A DNA stretch of 64,000 bases, taken from contig NC_083507.1 of the NCBI RefSeq assembly GCF_032362555.1, positions 2,669,001 through 2,733,000 of the forward strand, written 5' to 3'. The DNA comes from Amyelois transitella. Taxonomy: Eukaryota; Arthropoda; Insecta; Lepidoptera; Pyralidae. The notes below the pieces were generated by a model. It made no database searches. It saw nothing but the letters and a program-made list of their open reading frames with translations, and was not told the DNA's origin. Shown here in pieces: positions 30,694-43,214 of the stretch (position 1 is the first letter of the stretch; the number at the start of each line of letters is the position of its first letter). The translations under genes were made by a program, and so were the position numbers.

Positions 30694-33600
30694 CTAACGT
30701 CGTTTCCACTCTTGAAGCAACTTTTCAGCTAAGGCTAGATTTTCATCTTTCTGTAAATAAAAAAAAAATGTCATGTATGTAAGTGATGTCAATTATTATC
30801 TTTTATCTAAATGTACATGTTCTATTCACAAAATAGATTTAACTATTGCCCTAACTACTTACTTATTTACATAGGTAAAACTCTAATGTTTTTTTTAGGA
30901 ACACTTATGATTCTTAGAAGCTCACCTTTATAAAGCAAAATCGAGCGTAATTTTCTCCGAGGTTTTTATGCTCCTTAGAATAGAAAGCCGACATTGGAAT
31001 GGCGAGAATGCCAGCTTCCTTTGCAAATTTCTTCGTGAATCTATAATCTTTGAATTCGTCTTTTTCAGTGCTCAGATCTAATTTGTTTCCTGTAATTATA
31101 TTAATGTAGGTAAATTCTAAAATTAACCGTACTAAACTACATAAGGAATATATTACTTATTTATAGATGGATGTAGGTATGCATAGTTTGGACATAGTGG
31201 ATATTTTTGGAGACTTGCTGATAAGACGATGCATATATTTTGTAGATTCACCTTAAAAGGTTGCGGAGGACAGGCGCGAGTCGCTTCGTGTAAAAACCTA
31301 AATTACCCAATTCAGTATCAAGGACCAATTCAGTAGCAAATAGTAGGTAATAAACTCCGCCTGTGACCTTGATAGGGTACTAACCCTGTCAAGGTCACAG
31401 GCGGATGCCATCAGAATTAACGCCAGGATCATAAAGATTTAGATAGATAGGTACCTACTCTAATAACCTATAATCAGAAGTAGCGTTCATCCTCAGGAAA
31501 GAAGCAATTAGGGCAAACTTCAAGAGAAGTACTTAATCAAGATTCGACTGCTTATATACTTAGTTGTTCTGTAGTTATGAAAGTTCTCACCTAATTTAGT
31601 CCAGTCAGCCAGTATGAAGTATCCTCCATCAGGGGGTGTGGTTATAAACCCGTTATCCTTCAGTATCCGGTTCAGCATGTCCCGCTTCGACGTCAGTTCC
31701 TTAGCTATCGAGAACATGTAGCACTCTGGAGTTTTCCATCTGGCCATTTCGAATTCTAAGGAGCGGGCGATTGCTTCCTGTGAATATACTGGCATTGTAG
31801 TTACTTGTAACTTTCCTTGGAAAGTGGCGTAGGTGAGACGTGAGATGCTTCGTTCAGAAACCTGACTAACTTAATCCCGGGACCTAGTCATGGGTGAACC
31901 ACGTTCCTATCCAGAGAGGTCGCAACTAAAATTTACGCCAGAAGTATGATGATGTCAGTTTCAGGAACTTAGAAGAAGTTTCTTGAAACAATTGTGTTTT
32001 AAGAAACTTCTTCTAAGTTCTTCTCTTTCATTGGAAAGAGAAGGGATAGCATAAAGAAGTTGGAGAACAGGTAGCGAAACATTACTCTGGGAACATTAAA
32101 AAGATTTGGTCACATTGACAACCTCATTGTTGGGATTGTTTAAAGAATGTGTATCGATAAACGTGTCATACCTGAACGGGAGTACAGTGAGTATATATAC
32201 AATTTTGGTGAACGACTTGTAAGTTCCGAAGCAGGTTGGCCGGGCCGTACGCCCAGCCGACCTTCCAGCCGGTGACGGAGAACGTTTTTCCGGCTGAGCC
32301 GATTGTGATGGTGCGCTCCCACATGTCTGGTAATGTTGCTGTAAAATAAGCGGCAGTATTATTTGTAAGAAAATAGGAAGGTCATATTTTGTGGAAACTG
32401 GTAAGTAAAGGAAAAAAGGCCGAGTAAGTACATATTATCGCTGCTGCAGTCTGCAGGACTTAGTACAGACAGAAAGGTTTAAGAAATGCCGGTTTGATGT
32501 GAACAAGTTATGCTAATTGATGGTCTCAATAACCATGGAGAAGAAAGTTGCTTTGAAAGCAAACAAAATATGTCCTAATCAGTTGATCACAGGGTTAAGT
32601 TTTAGATCACAGAACCACACAAAAACAAACATTATTTGTGTGGTTATTTGGCGTAACTTTTAGGCTGTGGTAAGTGTGGCGTTCATTTACAGGATTCTAG
32701 ACAAAGGAAAAAACGGGTTATAGTTTCAGAATGTCCAGAAGTCATAAAAGCTTATCAGCTTTTCATTCACATTTTGTCCTGTCTTACCTATGCGAATATG
32801 CTGAAATGGTTCAAACACCATCCACTCATACACTTCGTCCGACAAACACAGCACGTTGTACTTCTTGCACAGGTCTGCTATCTTCTCCAACTCCTGCCTG
32901 GTGAATACCTTCCCCAGGGGATTGTGAGGCGTGTTCAGGATGAACATCTTCGTGCGATCACTGAATAGGGACTCCAACTCTTTGTAGTCCAACACCCAAT
33001 CTGCTGCCGTCATGTCCTCGTGTATTTTATTCTGGAAGAATTTTTGTAGTCCCTATTAGTTTTTGTAACTAGATTAACGATGTTATACAAGGATACCGAT
33101 AGGCCACGTTCAGCAGTTTAGCTTTAGGATAGAATTGAGATTCAAATAGTGACAGGTTGCTAGCCCATCGCCTGAAATAAGAATCCCAAATAAGCCTTTG
33201 GTCCCCTTAGTCGCCTCTTACGACTTAGAAGAGGAAAAAAAGACTACAATACTAGGCAAATACGTGACGATTGCAAATAAATATTTTTTATTTTATGATA
33301 TTCTACAGAGAAACACAAACAGAAACCAATTGTTCTTGTGCGGTTACTAAAAGAAAATCAACTCTGTTGTGCTTACCGGTTTCAAAGCAATGAACTTTGG
33401 GACGCCACCGGCACATTTGATCATAGCTTCGTAGCAGTCGAAGAATGGTTCAATGACAATTACCTCGTCTCCATCTTCCACGTGGCCTGAAATTGTAGAC
33501 GGTAAATTTATTTTTTTTACACAAATTTTTTTGTACCGAGACATGATGGTTTACTTTTACGCCGTTCTTTTTAGAGAGTCAATAGTAGGTCTTCTATATT

Positions 33601-36159
33601 ATTATGGAGATTACGCCAACCCGTGCTGGAAAAAAAAGTAGAAGAATAGTAAGAGACAATAAAACGACTTAATTACCCAAGGCAGCAGACAGGAAGTGGA
33701 CCGTTAAATCTTTGCAAAACTTTTAATCGATTTTAACTTTGACCTTGCGAGGTCGCAATTGGTACTAACGTAGGGTGAATGATGTCTTTAATGGGCACTG
33801 AGTTTTGAAGCTAACTGCTGCGGTGCGACCGGGAAAGCGCGACATGAGAAAGAGAAAGCATAGACATACAAATCTGACTCCATTATTTCATTCCTTTCCA
33901 TAGACATTTACCTAAAATGGCCGAATAAAGGGCACCGTATGCCCCAGCAGTCACCAATATTTCATTCATAGGGTCTATTTGCCTGCCGATCAATGGGGAA
34001 TACAGTTTGGATAAGTTTTGTACCAGTCTTGGATGACCCTGAAAGAGATTATAATATTAAATTAAAGCAGAGTTTTTCACGAAAATTGATATGCGTGCAC
34101 GATTAGGTATGTTTTATTTTCTCTCTTTTTCTATCTCAAGGTCTATTGAGATGGAAAGGAAGGCACAACTGGTTGTACTTTGCTTCTCTCCAGAAAGGTG
34201 AGGGTGTAACCAGGATTAGTGCCAGGATCAAGAAGACCAGTTTAATGTTTGAAGTATACTTACAAATCCTCTGGTATACTGATTTAGTAGAGGGTCATCC
34301 GAAGTGGTGACTTCTGCTAAAGCCTTCGGGACATGGCTCGGGGCAGGGAAGTCTGGAAACCCTTGCCCAAGGTTCAGCTTTGGCTTTACTTCTGCTACCA
34401 GTTGGATGTATTCAACCCTGAAAATTGATGGCTTTGATCAAAATAATTACATTACTTTCAAAAATAATTTGTGTATGATTTGATTCTGATCACGTCTATA
34501 TACCTTGCGGAGTAGATAGGGCCAACAGTTTTGAACAGACTGAAAGGCACCTGTTGTACATTATACGTGGATAAAATTTAAATAAATAAATTAAGGCCAC
34601 TTAAAGCTGTTTGGATTAAGGGGTATACCTATACGTGACTATATGTATGTTTGTATGTTAGGCTGTATGGCTTCATGACGGAAGCCCATCGTCTACAAGA
34701 AGAATCTCAAAGAATAAACGCCTTTCCCTTAGTCGCCTTTTACGACATCCATGGAAAATATATGGGAGTTCTATCCTACAGCGCCGGAAACCACAGGGCA
34801 CAATGATTTAATTATAATTTTATGGTTGGCTATCAAAATTTAGTTAAAAAAACTTTCCGCGGTCTACGTTCCTAACTCATATACCTACCGTGTGAATAAA
34901 AATCAATGAAACTTTTCTATAACCTTAATACTCGATACCATAGGAATCAAATAATTTCTTGTTACTATATACCTACTTCTAATTATGCATATGATTATTA
35001 TACTACCTACATTTTCAATGGTGGCTTTTAAAACAAAACCTTGATCAAATAGGGGACGTCCTCGAAAAAGGTCAGGTCAAAATCACGCGAAACCTATTTG
35101 CCTATCCATCTGGAAAAGGAATGATTTTATGTATGTTTCTTATAGAGATTTAATACAGACGAAGTAGCGAGCAACAGCTAATTTAATATATTATCGTTAT
35201 TTGTTATTATCCCTATAAGTTGCCATTTTCTATCATTCATCTAAGTAAAATAAGCTTGTTATAAAAAAGAACCACTTCCGATCAATATCCTCCTTTTTTT
35301 AGTTGGTTAAATTTCTTAAACCTTATCCTAAGTGTACCTAACAAAGACATTCGCCCCGAAACGCGAGATAATCGCGGACAAACATACATATGATACAAGT
35401 TAATCTGAGAACAACCTTTTTTTAACGGCGGCGAAAGAGTAGGTTTAATTAAGTAGGTAGTAACTAGGTAGGTACTTTGTTATTGATAAGATAACATTTA
35501 TCTTAACATTATGAATGCATAATAATTTTGTATTAACCACGACTAAATAGACTGTAGCTAATTAACCTACTTACTGTATTAATTACTATTAGGTACTGTT
35601 TCTAGTGTATTGTATTATGTTTTTTTTATACTCGTATGCGACAAAAAAATTTACAAACAGACTTACTTACCTCAGTACTACAAAATTAAGAACAAGTGGC
35701 ACAAAGTCTTCGGAATTCTCAATTAACATTTTAATAGACAGGCTTGAAGTATGTATAGTTGTACTTTAGGCATCTTACTGTTTCAATTATTCAAAAATTA
35801 ATAATTTTACTTACCTACTTAGGTACTACGAAATTCTATACTTAAAAAGGATGAAAAACAAAATAAGATAATAAACAAGAATTTTTACTATAAATAGGTA
35901 AATTATGTATGTTAATATTATAATTATAAAAAACTGAAACTCAAAAGTTTCATAGTGTTGAACATGAAACCTTCTTTTTCGAAAGTCGGTTAAAAACTTT
36001 AATTTCCACTTACCACACACTTTTCTCACCGGTTCCATAGCGCGGTGGCAGCCTAAATTTATCACTCATGCTTCGCACAGTTGTTGGAAATGCTTTTGTA
36101 TGTCTCTGTTTCAAGGTAACTTCTGTAAAACCAAACAGCAAGCGTCTCCCTCTAGACAT
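30694..36159 (-). CDS. Kynurenine/cysteine-conjugate aminotransferase (KYAT-type), paralog B, 9 exons
   Basis: Minus-strand exons: 36014-36159, 34264-34417, 33912-34038, 33377-33486, 32788-33031, 32172-32338, 31591-31777, 30926-31089, 30694-30750; 451 residues. Exons 2 to 8 have exactly the same lengths and phases as those of copy A, which shows tandem duplication. Catalytic residues are complete and canonical: [33 protein letters not shown], the PLP lysine K278 in [16 protein letters not shown] and the arginine in YARFCFIK. Residues 1-30 form a basic presequence-like leader ([14 protein letters not shown]) for mitochondria, and M31 ([12 protein letters not shown]) matches the internal start of copy A. 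The C-terminus is three residues shorter than in copy A and ends LLQEWKRR. The predicted reaction is 2-oxoacid-dependent transamination of kynurenine and related amino acids. This copy looks like the conserved member of the pair. Confidence 0.92.
31250..31445 (-). repeat. Family 4 repeat broken by a 23-bp hairpin, KYAT-B intron 7
   Basis: Has AAGGTTGCGGAGGACAGG, GAGTCGCTTCGTGTAAAAAC and, past the hairpin, AACGCCAGGATCATAAAG. The hairpin arms 31356-31378 and 31383-31405 match at 22 of 23 positions, core CCGCCTGTGACCTTGA. The hairpin stands where the family usually has its CTCTCTGGAGAGGAGCCC block. Confidence 0.6.
31965..32020. repeat. Perfect 20-bp hairpin, 16-nt loop
   Basis: GAACTTAGAAGAAGTTTCTT and AAGAAACTTCTTCTAAGTTC are exact reverse complements; the flanking loop bases partly extend the pairing. 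It lies in KYAT-B intron 6, next to a family 4 fragment (31810-31960). Confidence 0.9.
33085..33235 (-). repeat. SINE-like fragment, KYAT-B intron 4
   Basis: Reverse family blocks GATAGGCCACGTTCAGCAG, CAAATAGTGACAGGTTGC and CTTAGTCGCCTCTTACGAC. Lacks both ends. Confidence 0.6.
34485..34805 (-). repeat. SINE-like copy interrupted by unrelated sequence, KYAT-B intron 1
   Basis: 34485-34550 (GATCACGTCTATATACCTTG) and 34665-34805 (GTCGCCTTTTACGACATCCA, GCGCCGGAAACCACAGGGC) together make a reverse copy. The middle contains a second, plus-oriented tail fragment (CTATACGTGACTATATGTAT). Confidence 0.55.
35035..35142 (-). repeat. Family 3 repeat, KYAT-B intron 1
   Basis: CCTTGATCAAATAGGGGACG, AAGGTCAGGTCAAAATCACG and GGAATGATTTTATGTATG. 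It is useful as a reference for the hairpin-bearing copy at 11797. The remainder of the 1.6-kb intron 1 is AT-rich and featureless. Confidence 0.55.
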
Positions 36160-38110
36160 TATTCAAAAGAAAAATAAAAAAAACAAAAACAAGACAACGC
36201 GTAACTATACTTAGATAACAGTATTTATGTCATAGGCCAAATAATCTTGATAAAAAAAAGTAAAACATGACGGGGTTGTCACTTGGTCATATAATCGGAT
36301 ACATTACCAAGATAAAATGGCTTGATCTCATCGGCTGTCGGCAAATGACAGACGCGACTTATTTATTCGAGGTCTGATGCTTCTGTCGTCGTTATCATTA
36401 CAACCGACTTAATTGCAAATAGATTTTAATATCAAACTGACAATACTTACAACCTATTGTTAACTCGGTTCTTTAAATATGATCTTTAACTTTCTCAAAA
36501 TAAGAATCATAAATACTTAATTAATGCATTCAACTCGTTAGAACTTCAAGCGTGTGTTGCGTTCAGATATTTTTAATACAAAAACTAAAATAAAATTCAT
36601 ACTCTTGCATTTTTGTATGTCCTTTTTATTTACATAATCGTGTAATTTTGGTGGAATTCTATTATATTTTTCTTACCTACATGTAATAAGAAACAATAGA
36701 ATAGCATCAAAATACCTATTAAAATATATACAAACATTTTATGTAAGTATAGAAAATATAGTAAATTGTATCCGAACACAATATCGGAAGAAAATATATC
36801 TCAAACAAATAAATAAATACTACCGTTTGTTTACACATAAACATAATAACTTGCTTATACCTACGCGTAGGCTTAAATACATATAAGCTGTATACGTAAT
36901 CGAAAAAATAAATAATGCCTTAAAACTTTGCTTAATCTCTTTTAATTTGCAAAATTCCTTACTATTTTTCGAAAGAAAACCTTTACTTTTATTAATGCAA
37001 TTACGCTGCGATAAGTTTTAGCCATCTTGCTAAAGTTGTTTATTTATTTACCTATCATTTTAAATAATATAGTCCAGTTTGTTTCATGTCCTTTCATTAA
37101 CAAATTTAAAAAGTTATCCAAGTCTGTAGATAAACAGGTTTATTGACCAAATGATGATTTAACTTTGGTTTATGAAGTCTGTATCGGTTTTGTTTGACAA
37201 ACAATATTCAACATTCCGACACCCCTTTGAATTTTTTTGTGGCAGTTGTTAGTACTTATGTCAAAGCCAGTCATGTACGCCTTTTAGTAACATATATAGC
37301 TATTACATAGTTTAAGTCTGATAATGCTTATTTTCCAGCTGAACGTGGCACTTCAGTATTTTCGAGGCTATTGGCCCTGTCTACAGCAAAGCATAGGTTT
37401 GACCCTAGAAATTGACACTTCCAAGGTGCGCAAATAACAATTTTTCATATAAAAATCACGCAGCGTAATATTACTATGTAAGGTTAAAATAACGTTTATT
37501 TATTTATAACTTTGATTAAAATTCATGTGTTTATATTATTCATCTGATAAAAAAAAATCTACATTTATTTATTGTTTTTGTACATTAGGTATTATCAGCA
37601 ACATGCTTCGGTAAATGCTGACAGAAACTCATCAGCAACACGCTTCATAATAAATTTAAATTTAAATTATAGCGCAAATAGAACTACCTTATTATATTGT
37701 ACTGATGTGGAATCTCATTAATATCAGGACAACATTAAATTTGCTTTCGCCAGAAATAATTGAAGGCTTTTGTGATTGTGGCACAATGAGGCATAAATTT
37801 CCATACCGTTGATTCTGTTGGTAAAATATGGTTTTTCATTCAGTCGATCCCCTACTTATGGACTACGAAGACTGAATATTAAAATAACTCGTATAACATA
37901 ATATAGTGTCTTCGATTGCAATTTTGGTATTCAAAGTTAGTATATCCGCTATACAATGTTAGTATATTGTGAGATGGTTTGGCATAGTCTTAACGACTCG
38001 CTGTCTGCCTAAATAAAAAAATGTCTTAGGATATATCTTCCTCTTGATTTTTAGTACTTTTAACGTCCTTGTGTTACCTCCAATTGAAAATTAATCATTT
38101 CACAAATATG
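36160..38110. other. Gene-free AT-rich region upstream of KYAT-B
   Basis: Presumably holds the KYAT-B promoter just above 36159, but no TATA-Inr pair is convincing. A plus SINE-like fragment is at 37325-37400 (CAGCTGAACGTGGCACTTCA). Otherwise nothing is recognised. Confidence 0.4.
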
Positions 38111-38114
38111 ATCC

Positions 38115-38275
38115 ATTGCAACGACGTCCTGGCAAAGGGTCAGGTCAAGAGTACCCGAAACCGCCGAGCTTGCATGAAGAGTATGCAGTATGCAGAGATC
38201 GTAGCAAGTGGAAAAATTTAGTCTCTGCCTACCCCTCCGAGAAAGAGGCGTGATTTTATGTATGTATGTATGATC
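38115..38275 (-). repeat. Family 3 repeat
   Basis: CGACGTCCTGGCAAAGGGTC, GAAACCGCCGAGCTTGCATG, CCTCCGAGAAAGAGGCGTGA and TTTATGTATGTATGTATG in reverse. It is followed at 38325-38460 by a family 4-like stretch. Confidence 0.65.
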
Positions 38276-38514
38276 CATTGCCCAATTTTTCATTATCCGT
38301 AAATAATATGTCCTCATCTAACCAGGTTGTCTTGCAAAGACTGCAAAGGTCAGACGGGGAAAGCGCTGTGTAAAAACCTGATTTCTCTGTCTAGAATCCT
38401 GGTTACAGGCGACTGGGTTCCACTACACAGAGAAAACGTGAGGTGGAGAAGTACACCATTATTTTGTGTCGCTTCGAGGAGTTCGATCACAGGTGTTTAC
38501 ATATTTTATTTATT

Positions 38515-38775
38515 ACTAGCTTTCCGCCCGCGGCTTCGCTCACGTGTAATTCGGTTATATATAGCGTTTTTTAATGATCTCGACAGGGCTTTTTCTTCCA
38601 CAGGCTGAAATCTTGTTACAACTGGAATTAAATATAGCCTGTGTTACTCAGGGATGATGTAGCTTTCTAATGGTGAATGTTTGAAATCGATTCAGTAGTT
38701 TCGGAGTTTATCGATTACATGTGTAAACAAACAAACATATAAAAAAATAGATTGTTCCTCTTTATAATATTAGTA
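38515..38775 (-). mobile_element. Helitron-like element (GGCTTCGCTCACG type)
   Basis: Plus-strand start ACTAGCTTTCCGCCCGCGGC and far end CTCTTTATAATATTAGTATA are the reverse complements of a family starting TACTAATATTATAAAG and ending CTAGT. Internal GTTTCGGAGTTTATCGATTA. About 260 bp, non-coding. Confidence 0.65.
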
Positions 38776-39249
38776 TACATACAAATCTATATAGAAAAAG
38801 TAAAGCGAGACAAAATCATCGTCTCAAAAGAAAAAAAAAACAGGATTTATAGGACGAAGAGGCCTTACAGGATTTCCTTCTGTTTAAGTATTTGCGTCTG
38901 ATAGTCAAATATTTGAATCCCATGTGAATGAGCTGATGATGGAAGGTACAACTCCTCAACGGTTAGGAGTTGAAAGAAAATTCTTACGAAGTTATACGTA
39001 CATGTGAGGCTATTAGGTTGACCTGATAATAAAAAGTAAATCTCATTAACGTTAAGAATTTAGGTGAAAATGGATGCGGACAAATTTCGTCTCTTCACTT
39101 GTTTCCTTTTAGCTGTTTGTATGGGTAGTGTTAACACAAAATAGGGATTTAAAGGCGTGATGTTATTAATGTTATGCATGTATGTACATAATTATGTATG
39201 TTATTATGTATGTTAAAGAGACGACTGAAAGTTGTCATACAAAGTCTTT

Positions 39250-39880
39250 TTTTTTAAGGATGGGAAATCATCAAATGACCTCTCCCGCTCTGGGTGGAAC
39301 GGAAGGGAGTGTCAGACTTTTACTGACTAAAACCCACCTCGTTCCTTCAGTTGCCCTTTGCGTTCCGGGGCCACGGTATCTCGTTAGAACTTTCCCGCAG
39401 CCCCGGCTCAGTTTATCCGGTTTCCCCCCCTTGGGGGTTGATATTTCAAAAATCCCTTCTTAGTGCTCACTTATGTTACTAAAGGAACCTCTGTTCAAAA
39501 TCTCAGACTCCTATACCGAGCGGTTTCGGCTGTGCGTTAATAAATCAGTCACCCAATCGCACCCCCTAAATCACGATTGGAGGGAAATTTTGAAAAAACT
39601 TATAATGTCAAACATATTTACTTGCCTATGTACGTGTTCATGCCAAGTTTCAAGTTTATAAACCCAAGGAATAAGATTTTTCATAGAAACGTTTTTACCC
39701 CTTTTCCCCCCCTTGGGGGTTGAATTTCCAAAAATCCTTTCTTAGTGCTCCCCTACATATCCCAAGGAACCTACATTCCAAATTTCAGCTGTCTACGACC
39801 AGTAGTTTCGACTGTGCGTTGTCTGTCAGTCAGTCACTCAGTAACGGAAGAGTTTTATATATATAATATAGATTTTCAAT
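39250..39880 (+). repeat. Two adjoining lepidopteran repeats with an internal duplication
   Basis: 39250-39420 begins AAGGATGGGAAATCATCAAA and contains CTGACTAAAACCCACC. From 39421 the block TTTCCCCCCCTTGGGGGTTG with ATCCCTTCTTAGTGCTC occurs twice (about 39421 and 39701), followed each time by CGGTTTCGGCTGTGCGTT-like sequence. The open frames here are by-products. Confidence 0.55.
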
Positions 39881-40559
39881 ATAATTTTTTTATTTTGTGG
39901 TAGGAGCCATCAGTGTATTTATAGGCAAGCATTGAAAAGCCTCTATTCCTTCCGATCCGCCGCACTCAGCTAACTTTTAACTTAAACAAAACTTATTTTA
40001 AGCGGAATTTGAAGTTTACAGCAGTTCAGTAAGCATAACAGGTCGATCAACTTATGAGAAATAGAACAAAATACATATAGGTACAAATCCCATTGAAAAT
40101 TTTGTACCTAAGTAGTTGCCTTACGCAAAAAAGAAATTAAGATTGGCAATATTGCACGTGGCGCAACACACACTTGGCCATTTTTTCAACAGCTTAAAGT
40201 GCGTAATAATGACAGAGAAAGAGATAGATATACCTATAATATTATAGTCCTTGTCAGATTCACCGAAAATCCCCTGGGTTTCGAATGTGAACCAATCAGA
40301 TAAATTGAACGCCTGTATTGGCTTGTATGTTTAGACTTTGATCAATTTCATTATTAAAACATCCACCGCAACATATGCATAAGGTACATATATAGTACCT
40401 AATATCCAAAGAAATTAATATGATAAGACAATTGCTACTCTTTCAATTCTTATTTCTATCAGTTAAATGTAGTGTTTTTGCATTAGAGGCCTTAAAAGCT
40501 GGGCTTTGTAGACCCCGCGGTCTTTATAGAATTAAGTGAAAATTGATATTAAATTGACT

Positions 40560-40850
40560 TCGGATTCTTCTTGTAGGCGATAGGCTCATTTTTTAAAATC
40601 TCAATTCCATCATTCAGCCATATAGCTGAAAAAAGGCATATCTTTCTATTTTTTCAAGACTGTTGGCTCTGTCTACTCCGCAATATGTAGACGCGTGATT
40701 ATAAGTATGTATGTACATACATACATACATAAAATAACGTCTATATCCATTCCGAAGAAGACAGAGCCAACAGTTTTCAAAAGTCTGATAGGCCACGTTC
40801 AGCTGTTTGGCTTAATGACATACATAGTATGTATGTCATAGTTCTTAATA
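40560..40850. repeat. Tail-to-tail inverted SINE-like pair
   Basis: 40560-40712 is a plus copy ending GATTATAAGTATGTATGT. 40713-40850 is a minus copy starting ACATACATACATACATAAAA and carrying GGCCACGTTCAGCTGTTTGG. A small palindrome TGACATACATAGTATGTATG follows at about 40818. Confidence 0.65.
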
Positions 40851-42600
40851 GGACCACTTCTTGTTTTCTTTTATTATAATATGATTTCAATTTCGTATTA
40901 ATTCGGGGAAGTCTAAGCGAAAGGTCAGGTTATTCTCTGTTACGACTAGATTCTTGGTGTTATATATAACAGGTACATAAAGACTTTTAGTATAATTTAT
41001 AAGTTAGCACTCCAGAAATTAAATATTCATACTTACAGACCACTCTAAAAGTGTTCACTCTCGCATTTTTCACTGAATATTTAAAGCCTCGCTTAACTAA
41101 GGAGACTGTTGTGGCGATTAATGAATTAGTCGACTTTTCAAGTCGCTTGATTTAAAAACCTTTCTATTGTATAATAAAATTTTGATGAATTAAATCAAAT
41201 GCCTTAGGAACTATAAAGCGCATACATTAGCAAAGATTAAGATTATGTTAATATGGTACTTAGCTAAACAAATAGCTGGTTAGAAGAAAAAAGGAAAATA
41301 AAAATTTGCTCAATCGGTAACTCTTTAATTTCTTCCCACCCTAGAGATTGCTTTAGCGATAAGTCCGCCTTTGTACCTCATAACCCGTGTTTTTGTTCTG
41401 TATTTTCTTTTTCTTATATACTTATCTCTTGATATGGGTAAAATTCAACTTGCAAGATTTGATTACTAAAACTCATTGGAGTGGGTGAAACTATGTATTG
41501 ATATTGACGATTCTAAATGCTTATACCCCCCCAGTCTCATCTTCCATTACATGAACTTCGATATTCGGCTAGGGGCACAATATATAGACCATATTTTAAT
41601 GTTCCTTGCTTTATTGGCTACCAAACATAGATGTATTATAAAACAACATCTCAAACTTGATCCATACTACCAAACTAAGAAATATGTGTCAGGAAACCCT
41701 TTCCGCTTTTAGTCATATGAATCTTCAATTCGTGGCTATTTGTGTGAAAACTCAGTTTGTGTGAAAACTCCATTTATATGGATGACACGTTCGACGCGGC
41801 GTCCCCAATTCGAAGGTCGGCCAGTGAATGGAAATTGATGTTTAAACTAGCTGTGTCCGCGGTTTTGCTTGCCATCTGAATTTGGCTTACCTTTAGATAT
41901 GTAAACATAGAGGTAAAAAGTACTGGTACTTGTTGAAAACTCTTTCTCCTGGCATTAGTCTCGGTTACAACCTCTCTAGAGAGGAGCCCGGGGTGCGCTT
42001 TTGATCATGATCCCGGATTGGGTAAGTCAGGTTATTATTTTTTACACGAATCAATTCTCATTTTACCCCCGCAACCTATGCAGGTGAACTGATTGGATCA
42101 TGGTTACTACGGATAAACAATCATCCTGGATAGGCAAAGCCTTTTTATACAATGAATTAATACCTACCCTTAGTCGCTTTCTGCAACATCCATTATGATG
42201 AAAATATTTCTTGAGCATTGTAAAAAAAATTAAAAACATAAAAATGCTTTGGAAATTTTTAAGAAATTAACGAACTTTAAATTTTACTCTCGTTTTCCTT
42301 TTCATTATTTATTAAAGTCACTTATTCAATATTTAACACAGACTCAATATGAAATATCTATTAAAAAGTACCTTTGAACAAGTACCTACTAACACAAGCA
42401 CAGCGCGAAATAATCAAATTGACATGTGCATTTTGTACATACTTAAATGAAATTGATATTTTAAACACACTCCTCAATTATAGAAAGCCCAAAATGAAAT
42501 AAAAAAAATACACTAACATATACAATAACTTTCATCATATGGCATTAAGTAAGGCCGGGGCTCCGCCCGCGTAAAGTCTTTATTTGTTTATCAGAAAGAT
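40851..42600. other. Gene-free region with repeat fragments
   Basis: Contains a LINE 3' fragment at 41340-41430 (GATTGCTTTAGCGATAAGTC), a Helitron-like terminus at about 41849 (CTAGCTGTGTCCGCGGTTTT) and a reverse family 4 copy at 41935-42085 (GAGAGGAGCCCGGGGTGCGC). No gene seen. Confidence 0.45.
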
Positions 42601-42663
42601 TGTTTTTTTACATCTTCTTATTTAAATCACTGCCCGATTTAAATAAGAAGATGTAAAAAAACA
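42601..42663. repeat. Perfect 28-bp hairpin, 7-nt loop
   Basis: Arms 42601-42628 and 42636-42663 are exact reverse complements (core ACATCTTCTTATTTAAATC) around ACTGCCC. Intergenic. Confidence 0.92.
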
Positions 42664-43214
42664 ACGTTAACTTTCACATTTATAACATCAGTATGAATAA
42701 CGTGTACGCGTAGCTCCGCTAATTCTAACCAATATACCTTTAACCGTCCAAATTGTCAGCAAAAAACTAACATAAGTTAACCTTATATCACACACATATC
42801 TGAAGGTAAATAAAGTTAGAGACAATATAGACATTTCTATCTTCAGTACTTGTAAGCCATAGAGTACGTTTCCCCTTCTATAAATATTTATGGAACTTTA
42901 CAAGATATTATGAGCGACGGAACCTGAGGGCGGAACTCACAAGGGCTGCGAAAGTTCTGACAGATATGAGTTCTGTCTCAAGGGACATTCTTATGAACTC
43001 CTTAAAGGTTCTCTGAGTTGGAGAAAAACTTGCGAATTCTTATTTATATTCAGGTGAAGGACAATAACGTAAAGTATAGAAGCTTATAATAGAGTGTTCT
43101 GATTTTTCCTCTGATTAGGTTATAATATTTACTGAATAAGAATCGGTCGAGAATATGTTGTAATTATTGAAATCGGAAAAGATCCAATACATTATTTCAA
43201 TATCTATACATACT

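Noticed and set aside
39182-39661. Open frames around 39.2-39.7 kb
   Set aside because: They lie in dispersed repeats and have no protein-like features.
41476-41712. 78-codon plus-strand frame
   Set aside because: ATG present, but no domain, signal peptide or splice support; treated as chance.
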